Shown one piece after another: positions 6,403 through 11,241 of a DNA stretch of 11,241 nt. The position numbers were made by a program, and so were the translations under genes. The DNA comes from Desulfuromusa sp. GTDB lineage: Bacteria > Desulfobacterota > Desulfuromonadia > Desulfuromonadales > Geopsychrobacteraceae. The stretch's first letter is position 1, and every line of letters begins with the position of its first letter. The stretch spans positions 1 through 11,241 of the forward strand of contig JAKIUD010000086.1 of NCBI GenBank assembly GCA_021647765.1. The letters are read 5' to 3'. The notes below the pieces were generated by a model that saw nothing but the letters and a program-made list of their open reading frames with translations, was not told the DNA's origin and made no database searches.

Positions 6403-8820
6403 TCAGAAACTATAGGCTATTCCTGCCCAGAATTGGCGACCTAATTCGTAATCGTAACCGTTAGATCCCGACTGATAATCATATCTGATTTTGTGATCAA
6501 AGACATTGTAGATGTCGAGGGAGAGGAGAATTTGCTGCTTGTGAAGTTGCGGTATTGTCCAGCCGATTTTCCAGTCAAAAAGAATACTGTCCTTGGTTTT
6601 AACTTTTTCATAAACAGGGGAATCTTGACCTAGATAAATTTCACTTGGACGTGTTTGGCCGGTCTTGCTTATTGTCCAGTATGCACCGCGATACTTGGTG
6701 ACATTGGTAAATGTAAGACCATAAGGGAGTTTACCAATATATGTGAGGTTGGCAACAACTGGCCGATTGAAATTTTCTCTTGGTATCTCATAATAGCGAA
6801 GCTCTTTATTTTTATACCAGATTGTCTCGGTAAGGTCTTCTTCTTTGATTGATGTAGAATAGTCATCATTGCTTGTGGTTGTTTCTTGCCATGTCCCATT
6901 GAGTTCTAAAAAGTGTTGTTTCCATGAACGTTGCCAACTGATCTGGTAACTTTTATGCTCTGAACGTCCAAAATTTTCCATGATGTACGTGTCGGGGTCG
7001 GGGAGTGGGTTATCTATTTTGTAACGTGAAAATTCATCTCGGCTTCTTTTTTCAAGGTATTGAAATTTAAGTTCCCCGCCAAATAATTTTTGGATGATTC
7101 CCATTGTCAATTCATCGCTGTAAGGTGTTTTAACCTTTGAATTTTTATAAATGGTCTGATATTGCCGTATATTATCAATCCACTCATCCATACTACTGTC
7201 ACGGTATTGGAAAACTGTAAAAATGTCTTCATAGAGGGCGTGAGTCAGGAGGGTTCCGCTGTAGTAGCGATTTTTTCCGGCAAAGAGGATTGTCTGGCGG
7301 TTTCCAAAGATATCCAGTGATGCTGAAAGGCGGGGAGCAGCATTAATGTTATCGGTAAAATTATCGTAAGAGATGCGAACCCCCGGGAAAAGCTCCAGAC
7401 GTTTCCAGCTCAATGAATCCTGAATAAATGCGGCAGTATCAGTGATTTCTACACTGGTGTCCGCTTGAGTGTATTTTATTCTCTTGCTAAGGTATTGATC
7501 GCCATTTATACAGGCGATATCGGCAGGTTCACAGACAGTGGTATTGTCCAGGCGGGGTTTGTAGTAGTAGTAATTCGTTGCTGGTCTTTTATAATACTGA
7601 TAAGAATAAGTTGCTTCAATACCCAGTTTTATCTTGTGTTGAGTTGTCCCCAGCCAAAACGTATTAAAAGCCACATCTGACTTGATCTTAAGCTTTTTTT
7701 GCCCTGTGTTCAGATTCCCGGTTCCACCTTCTGTTCCAGTGCTCCATTTTAGAAGATTCTCTGGACTTTTTCGTTCGGTTTTTTGTCCGGTGTAATCAAC
7801 ATGCAATTTCAATTGACCAACTTGAAACTTCTTTTTCAACTGAAAGAGTAGAGAATAGTTGCGTCCTTCAATGGAATGTTCACTGTCTTGAGCATTCTGG
7901 AGGAAATACTGACCTTCTGTTGGTGTGTATAGTGCGCTAAAAGTGAGATTTGTGCGAGAATCAAGCTCGTGATTAAGCTTTAAAAAAAAGTTTTCCTGGC
8001 GACGGGTTTGAGTGTTGGTAACGCCGAGATGCTGGAGAGGGATTTCGGAATATAATTGCTGATATGAGGTGATTAACCCTGTTTTATCTTGCAGGGGGAT
8101 ATTGAGGGTCAGACCGCCTGCATGTTTTTTGAACTCGGGTTGATAGTCTGCACTATCTGAATTGTAAAAAACATCTTCATTCTGGGGGGCAATATGAAAC
8201 TGGGTCCAGTGGCTGCTGGTGGTTCGATAGTTGACTTTTCCCCAGAACGTATCATCGGGATCGATTGTCTCTGTATCGACCTGTCCCCCGGTAAAGCCTC
8301 CAAACTCGGCAGGGATATTGCTGTTGTAAATGGTGACCTGTTCAATCAGCTGTGGAGATAAAAAGTGGATTTGAGGATGTCCGGGCAGCTTGCTAATGTT
8401 GCGATAGTTATCAAGAGCAGGATCGAGCGGGCTGTTGTTGCTGACCCCGTCAATGGTGAAGTTGTTTTCATAGAATCGACCACCTGAAATGGAAACCTGT
8501 GGGGGGGTTATTTCTCCGCCAGTGAAAGAACTGAGGGTGTCTTCACTATACTGAATTCCCGGGATCGTGCTGATGATTTCGTTAACACTGCCGCTACGGG
8601 TGGGCAGATTGCCAATCATCTCTTTGTCAATAATGGTTGTTCCTGTCGTTGGGGCAATTCTCAAGGCCTCAACGTGAACGTCGGGCATTATTGGCAGTGC
8701 TTCTGCCGCAACTGTTGCCTCAGTTTGCAGGTTGTCCGCATTGACTATTTGCGGTATGAATAACAACAGGACAAGGAGTCGTATTTTTGTCCATTGTTTC
8801 GCTTTGAGAATTAAATTCAT
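6403..8820 (-). CDS. TonB-dependent outer-membrane receptor
   Basis: This 805-residue protein has a signal peptide ending VNA near residue 28. A probable TonB box, DVHVEAL, lies near 47-53. The plug domain includes TTIIDKEMIGNLPTRSG, STIPGIQYSED, VSISGGRF and FTIDGVSN, and ends with EFGGFTGGQVDTET. A long 22-strand-type barrel follows and closes with an aromatic residue (GIAYSF), the usual outer-membrane insertion signal. Two cysteines (VCEPADIAC) probably form a disulphide in an extracellular loop, beside a run of four tyrosines. The length is normal for the family. It imports an unidentified ligand using TonB energy. No Fur-type box was seen upstream. The ATG has only a weak upstream GTGGAT as ribosome binding site. 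The stop lies 16 bp from the stop of the convergent propeller gene, and the tonB gene is divergent. Confidence 0.93.
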   Translation of the reverse strand: MNLILKAKQWTKIRLLVLLLFIPQIVNADNLQTEATVAAEALPIMPDVHVEALRIAPTTGTTIIDKEMIGNLPTRSGSVNEIISTIPGIQYSEDTLSSFTGGEITPPQVSISGGRFYENNFTIDGVSNNSPLDPALDNYRNISKLPGHPQIHFLSPQLIEQVTIYNSNIPAEFGGFTGGQVDTETIDPDDTFWGKVNYRTTSSHWTQFHIAPQNEDVFYNSDSADYQPEFKKHAGGLTLNIPLQDKTGLITSYQQLYSEIPLQHLGVTNTQTRRQENFFLKLNHELDSRTNLTFSALYTPTEGQYFLQNAQDSEHSIEGRNYSLLFQLKKKFQVGQLKLHVDYTGQKTERKSPENLLKWSTGTEGGTGNLNTGQKKLKIKSDVAFNTFWLGTTQHKIKLGIEATYSYQYYKRPATNYYYYKPRLDNTTVCEPADIACINGDQYLSKRIKYTQADTSVEITDTAAFIQDSLSWKRLELFPGVRISYDNFTDNINAAPRLSASLDIFGNRQTILFAGKNRYYSGTLLTHALYEDIFTVFQYRDSSMDEWIDNIRQYQTIYKNSKVKTPYSDELTMGIIQKLFGGELKFQYLEKRSRDEFSRYKIDNPLPDPDTYIMENFGRSEHKSYQISWQRSWKQHFLELNGTWQETTTSNDDYSTSIKEEDLTETIWYKNKELRYYEIPRENFNRPVVANLTYIGKLPYGLTFTNVTKYRGAYWTISKTGQTRPSEIYLGQDSPVYEKVKTKDSILFDWKIGWTIPQLHKQQILLSLDIYNVFDHKIRYDYQSGSNGYDYELGRQFWAGIAYSF

Positions 8821-8872
8821 CGGTTTTTAAATATCCACGGTATTGTCTTTATTTGCTCATTAAAGCTGGGGC

Positions 8873-8902
8873 AATATAGCAGTAAGATGGGAAGAAAGAC
8901 AA
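8873..8902 (-). promoter_or_regulatory. Candidate sigma-70 promoter for the TonB-dependent receptor
   Basis: On the minus strand TTGTCT (8902..8897) and TATATT (8878..8873) are separated by 18 bases. The predicted transcription start near 8866 gives a leader of about 46 bases. It is the best promoter match in the 159-base divergent gap. No equally good promoter was found for tonB on the other strand. Confidence 0.5.
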
Positions 8903-8913
8903 GTTTTGAGGGC

Positions 8914-8926
8914 GACCTGTCCGGTC
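8914..8926. repeat. Short dyad GACC-N5-GGTC in the receptor/tonB divergent gap
   Basis: GACC TGTCC GGTC lies just upstream of the receptor promoter and about 54 bases before the tonB start. Its position would suit an operator for either gene, but the repeat is only 4 bp per arm and could be chance. Confidence 0.2.
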
Positions 8927-8979
8927 AGATTTCAGGATTTAAGATTTTTATGAATTAGACTAGCAATTCGAGGTTACAT

Positions 8980-9915
8980 TTGAGTTCTGTTGCGCGAATT
9001 TCATTATTTATTGTTCTTTCGCTGGCTTTGCACCTTTTGAGTTTGTCTTTTAATTTTATGCGGTCAGCAAAAGCTCTTGAACCTGCCCGGATAGGGGTTG
9101 ATTATGTTTCTCGGTCCGCGGACTCTTTCTATCCTGCCCCGATTCTGAAAACTTCGACCAAACGGTTAACTCAAAAGCAGCTTCAGCAGGTCAAGAAAGG
9201 CATCCCCGTAGATCCAGAAAAGCCTGAGCAGGTTAAACTGAAAGATATTCGAACTGAAGAGATCGAACCTGCTACTTTAGTTTCTGAGTTTAAAAAAGAA
9301 AAAATACTCCCTGAAGCTGAAGTCATAGCAACTGCAGTTGTCAATTCTCTGGTGGCAAAACCGATAACAGCACCAGAACCGAAAAAATTACCTTTTATCA
9401 AAAATGATGCCACGGAAATACCAGTGACTGTTACAGAAACTTCCATGCATGAGGGGGATGATCCAGTGTTTGAAGACACCGCTCAACAATTATCGGTGCC
9501 AGTTTCCGCTGTTTCAGAACCTCGGAGTAGGGGGACTGCTGCTCTTGATCAGATTAAAGCAAAAGTTCCCCGCAGCGATCAGGGTACGGCTTCTTTGTTA
9601 CGGGGGCAGGAAAGTATCAATGCTCCTCGACAATCTAGCAGTGCACTACCACGTTACGACTTAAATCCTTCTCCGCATTATCCTCAGGTTGCTAAATTAC
9701 GTGGCTGGGAAGGAAAGGTAATGTTCGAGGCGTTGATCCTTAGAAACGGCCGGGTTGGTCATCTGAGCATACTGGCATCATCGGGATATCGAAGTCTTGA
9801 TAATGCGGCGCGCAAAGCGATCAACCGCTGGAAGTTCAAACCTGCAACATCCTCTGGTGTATCTGTTGATAGCCTGGTGAAAATTCCGATAACTTTTTCT
9901 CTTAAGGATCTTTGA
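8980..9915 (+). CDS. tonB: TonB energy transducer
   Basis: This 311-residue protein uses a TTG start, supported by GAGG six bases upstream. One transmembrane segment (about residues 7-26) contains S14 and H18 in the S-x3-H spacing found in TonB, where these residues couple to ExbB/ExbD. A long charged periplasmic linker (about 30-220) is rich in Lys, Glu and scattered Pro, without the classic EP/KP runs. The C-terminal TonB domain begins near residue 228 with NPSPHYPQVAKLRGWEGKV, continues through LILRNGRVGHLSILASSGY, and ends ARKAINRWKFKP plus a final strand near 300-308. It spans the periplasm to transfer proton-motive energy to outer-membrane receptors, most plausibly the one encoded divergently. 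exbB and exbD are not in the window. Confidence 0.92.
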   Translation: MSSVARISLFIVLSLALHLLSLSFNFMRSAKALEPARIGVDYVSRSADSFYPAPILKTSTKRLTQKQLQQVKKGIPVDPEKPEQVKLKDIRTEEIEPATLVSEFKKEKILPEAEVIATAVVNSLVAKPITAPEPKKLPFIKNDATEIPVTVTETSMHEGDDPVFEDTAQQLSVPVSAVSEPRSRGTAALDQIKAKVPRSDQGTASLLRGQESINAPRQSSSALPRYDLNPSPHYPQVAKLRGWEGKVMFEALILRNGRVGHLSILASSGYRSLDNAARKAINRWKFKPATSSGVSVDSLVKIPITFSLKDL

Positions 9916-9925
9916 ATTATAATTC
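9914..9925. repeat. Perfect 12-bp palindrome GAATTATAATTC at the end of tonB
   Basis: This exact palindrome overlaps the tonB stop codon and lies 22 bases before the promoter proposed for the next gene. It could be an operator or a weak AT-rich hairpin. It has no loop and no T run, so it is not a standard terminator. Confidence 0.25.
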
Positions 9926-9946
9926 ATTTAATCTGTTGCTCTTTTA

Positions 9947-9955
9947 TGTTACAAT
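9947..9955 (+). promoter_or_regulatory. Extended -10 promoter for the Hpt-like gene
   Basis: TGTTACAAT fits the extended -10 pattern TGn-TATAAT with one mismatch. A weak -35, TTTAAT, lies 17 bases upstream (9927-9932). Transcription would begin near 9962, giving a leader of about 32 bases that includes the GGAG ribosome binding site before the ATG at 9994. Confidence 0.45.
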
Positions 9956-9993
9956 CGACGTAATTTTAAATTGAGTGATGTGGAGATTTTTGG

Positions 9994-10641
9994 ATGACTG
10001 AGCAAACGGATCGTCGGCAATTATTTATTGGCGAAGCAGAAGGATTGGTTGAAAGGATTCGCAACTCTCTGTGCGGACGGAACATCACCCCGGAGTTATT
10101 GACAGATTCAATTGATGCAACCTCAGCTCTCAAAAAAGCTGCCGCTGATACCGATGTCGATTCTTTTCGATTAATTGCTGGTTGTATTGAGACCGTTCTC
10201 AATAGACATGTAACAACGCACACAATTCTGAGTGGGGTTGAGTTGGAAACTGTAGAACTTGCTGTCGACTGGTTGGATGAACTTTTAATTCTTTACCGGG
10301 AAGATCTCCCGGAACCGAAATCTCTGGTGGCAGAATTGCTCAACACGTTTGACCTGGTTGAGCGTTCAGAGGGTGCAGTGTCTCTTGTGGAATTGGTCAA
10401 TAATCAAGCGGGGCAGGGTGGCTCTTCTGCTGCCGATCCATTCTCAGACGATCCTGACTTTGCCGTTGAAACACATTCCACACCTGAACATCAAGATCCA
10501 TTTGCGGAAGATCCTGGGTTTGGTTTGGAGTTTGATCTGTTACAACGGACAATAAATTTTGTCGTTGAGTCAGACAGTATTAATAATGATCCCTTTAACG
10601 ACGATCCCCCTTTGCCAAGCCGGGTGACAAATCAAGATTAA
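9994..10641 (+). CDS. Hypothetical acidic protein: Hpt-like helical domain plus DPF-repeat tail
   Basis: I do not recognise this 215-residue protein as a named family. GGAG eight bases before the ATG supports the start. Residues 9-125 are helical and resemble a CheA P1/Hpt module: FIGEAEGLVERIRNSL matches the first helix, and later helices match the second half. In the helix that should carry H-x-x-K-G, the sequence reads DATSALKKAA, with Ser44 in place of His, so phosphotransfer by the usual residue is not possible. The tail (about 140-215) is acidic and probably disordered, with three copies of DPF-x-[DE]-D-P at residues 148, 168 and 199. There is no signal peptide or membrane segment. A regulatory or scaffold role is possible but unproven. 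It follows tonB by 78 bases with its own probable promoter. Confidence 0.7.
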   Translation: MTEQTDRRQLFIGEAEGLVERIRNSLCGRNITPELLTDSIDATSALKKAAADTDVDSFRLIAGCIETVLNRHVTTHTILSGVELETVELAVDWLDELLILYREDLPEPKSLVAELLNTFDLVERSEGAVSLVELVNNQAGQGGSSAADPFSDDPDFAVETHSTPEHQDPFAEDPGFGLEFDLLQRTINFVVESDSINNDPFNDDPPLPSRVTNQD

Positions 10642-10647
10642 TGGCAA

Positions 10648-10677
10648 CACAGAGATTTTTATTTGCAAATCTTTGTG
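10648..10677 (+). terminator. Hairpin after the Hpt-like gene, possible terminator
   Basis: CACAGAGATTT (10648-10658) pairs with AAATCTTTGTG (10667-10677) over 11 bp with one G-T pair and an 8-base loop, starting seven bases after the stop codon. No T run follows, so it may act as a 3'-end stabiliser or weak terminator rather than a full intrinsic terminator. Confidence 0.45.
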
Positions 10678-10709
10678 ACGCATGCTAGAAACGCAACCTC
10701 CTGCAAAGG

Positions 10710-10715
10710 TATTAT
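10710..10715 (+). promoter_or_regulatory. Possible -10 element for tRNA-Arg
   Basis: TATTAT lies 23 bases before the tRNA-Arg gene and would start transcription near 10722. No good -35 is seen at the proper distance, so the call is weak. Confidence 0.25.
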
Positions 10716-10738
10716 TTTGTCGTGTCTCTGCTGGTTGT

Positions 10739-10815
<77 letters not shown>

Positions 10816-10823
10816 TTTTTAGT

Positions 10824-10852
10824 TTGACACAGACCGGTAGTTTCCGTAACAT
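10824..10852 (+). promoter_or_regulatory. Sigma-70 promoter for tRNA-His (and probably tRNA-Leu)
   Basis: A perfect -35 TTGACA (10824-10829) is followed after exactly 17 bases by TAACAT (10847-10852). Transcription would begin near 10859, about eight bases before tRNA-His. It lies immediately downstream of tRNA-Arg, so that tRNA appears to be a separate unit or only partly co-transcribed. Confidence 0.6.
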
Positions 10853-10866
10853 GACCGGGTTTTTCT

Positions 10867-10943
10867 GGTGGGTGTAGCTCAGTTGGTAGAGCACTGGATT
10901 GTGGCTCCGGATGTCGAGGGTTCAAGCCCCTTCACTCACCCCA
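10867..10943 (+). tRNA. tRNA-His (anticodon GTG)
   Basis: The acceptor stem GTGGGTG pairs with CACTCAC. An extra G at 10867 (position -1) faces C73, the identity feature of tRNA-His, and CCA is encoded. The anticodon stem CTGGA/TCCGG holds loop TTGTGGC with anticodon GTG. The D arm has GCTCAGTTGGTAGAGC, and the T stem GAGGG/CCCTT encloses TTCAAGC. Confidence 0.97.
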
Positions 10944-10953
10944 TTTATAAACA

Positions 10954-11010
10954 TGCTCATCCTCCGTACTCAGTTAGCCCGTCCAACCGGGTGGGTTTGG
11001 GGGGTGAGCA
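10954..11010 (+). repeat. Large hairpin in the tRNA-His to tRNA-Leu spacer
   Basis: TGCTCATCCTCC (10954-10965) can pair over 12 bp, including two G-U pairs, with GGGGGGTGAGCA (10999-11010). The enclosed 33 bases can form a smaller CCCG/CGGG hairpin. No T run follows, so it looks more like a processing structure in a shared His-Leu precursor than a terminator. Confidence 0.45.
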
Positions 11011-11030
11011 TTGTTAATTCAGCTTTTCTT

Positions 11031-11115
<85 letters not shown>

Positions 11116-11139
11116 TTTAACAGAGCGTAGCGAAAATCT

Positions 11140-11155
11140 CGGGGGCTTGCCCCCG
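11140..11155 (+). terminator. GC-rich hairpin with CTTG tetraloop after the tRNA cluster
   Basis: CGGGGG and CCCCCG form a 6-bp all-GC stem closing a CTTG loop, a stable tetraloop type. It lies 24 bases after tRNA-Leu. It lacks a T run, so it may be a factor-assisted terminator, a 3'-processing block or a repeat. Confidence 0.4.
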
Positions 11156-11168
11156 TGCTGGATAGTGT

Positions 11169-11189
11169 AGACTGGGCTTGTCCCAGTCT
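11169..11189 (+). terminator. Second hairpin, AGACTGGG/CCCAGTCT
   Basis: A perfect 8-bp stem encloses loop CTTGT, 13 bases after the first hairpin. It is followed by GTATTATT, which is AT-rich but not a proper T run. The core GGGCTTG(T)CCC is shared with the first hairpin. Together they may end the tRNA transcript. Confidence 0.45.
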
Positions 11190-11241
11190 GTATTATTCAG
11201 GACATGGAACTTCAGAGAAATACGCATCATGTTTTTAGGTT
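11190..11241. other. Right-edge stretch with no visible gene
   Basis: I see no start codon with a ribosome binding site that opens a frame to the right edge, and no convincing promoter. It is probably the upstream region of a gene beyond the window. Confidence 0.3.

Noticed and set aside
6387..6404. Palindromic GGATCC/GATCC-T-GGATC in the 16-bp gap between convergent genes as a bidirectional terminator
   Set aside because: The palindrome has no loop and no T run on either strand, so it cannot form a normal intrinsic terminator.

Overview
The window looks like chromosomal DNA of a Gram-negative anaerobe related to Desulfuromonas/Geobacter. This is inferred from a protein resembling DUF6178, a family I associate with Deltaproteobacteria; an LVIVD-repeat protein; outer-membrane proteins; a TonB system; and moderate GC with many AT-rich spacers. 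No 16S gene or other species-level marker is present.

Layout: (1) Positions 1-174: on the minus strand, the first codons of a probable IS110-family transposase that runs off the left edge, with a structured leader. (2) 175-2512, minus strand: a small outer-membrane beta-barrel protein and a large DUF6178-like cytoplasmic protein. (3) 2575-6386, plus strand: a two-gene unit, a membrane sensor histidine kinase overlapping by 4 bp a membrane-anchored protein of about 14 LVIVD-type propeller repeats. (4) 6403-8820, minus strand: a TonB-dependent receptor, convergent with the propeller gene and divergent from (5) a TonB energy transducer at 8980-9915. (6) 9994-10641: a small acidic protein with an Hpt-like helical domain lacking the phospho-histidine and three DPF repeats in its tail. 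(7) 10739-11115: tRNA-Arg(TCT), tRNA-His(GTG) and tRNA-Leu(TAG), followed by two GC-rich hairpins. No gene is visible in the last 126 bases.

How the genes work together: the TonB protein probably energises the divergently encoded receptor, whose substrate is unknown. The kinase has no receiver domain and no response regulator here. Its translational coupling to a propeller protein suggests, by inference, a periplasmic sensing or accessory partner. The DUF6178-like gene is divergent from the kinase across 62 bp.

No complete new defence or mobile system was found. The items most worth a second look are the structured transposase leader, in which a hairpin loop is complementary to the ribosome binding site; the propeller protein, whose ends look like two halves of one TIG/IPT domain; and the histidine-less Hpt-like protein.
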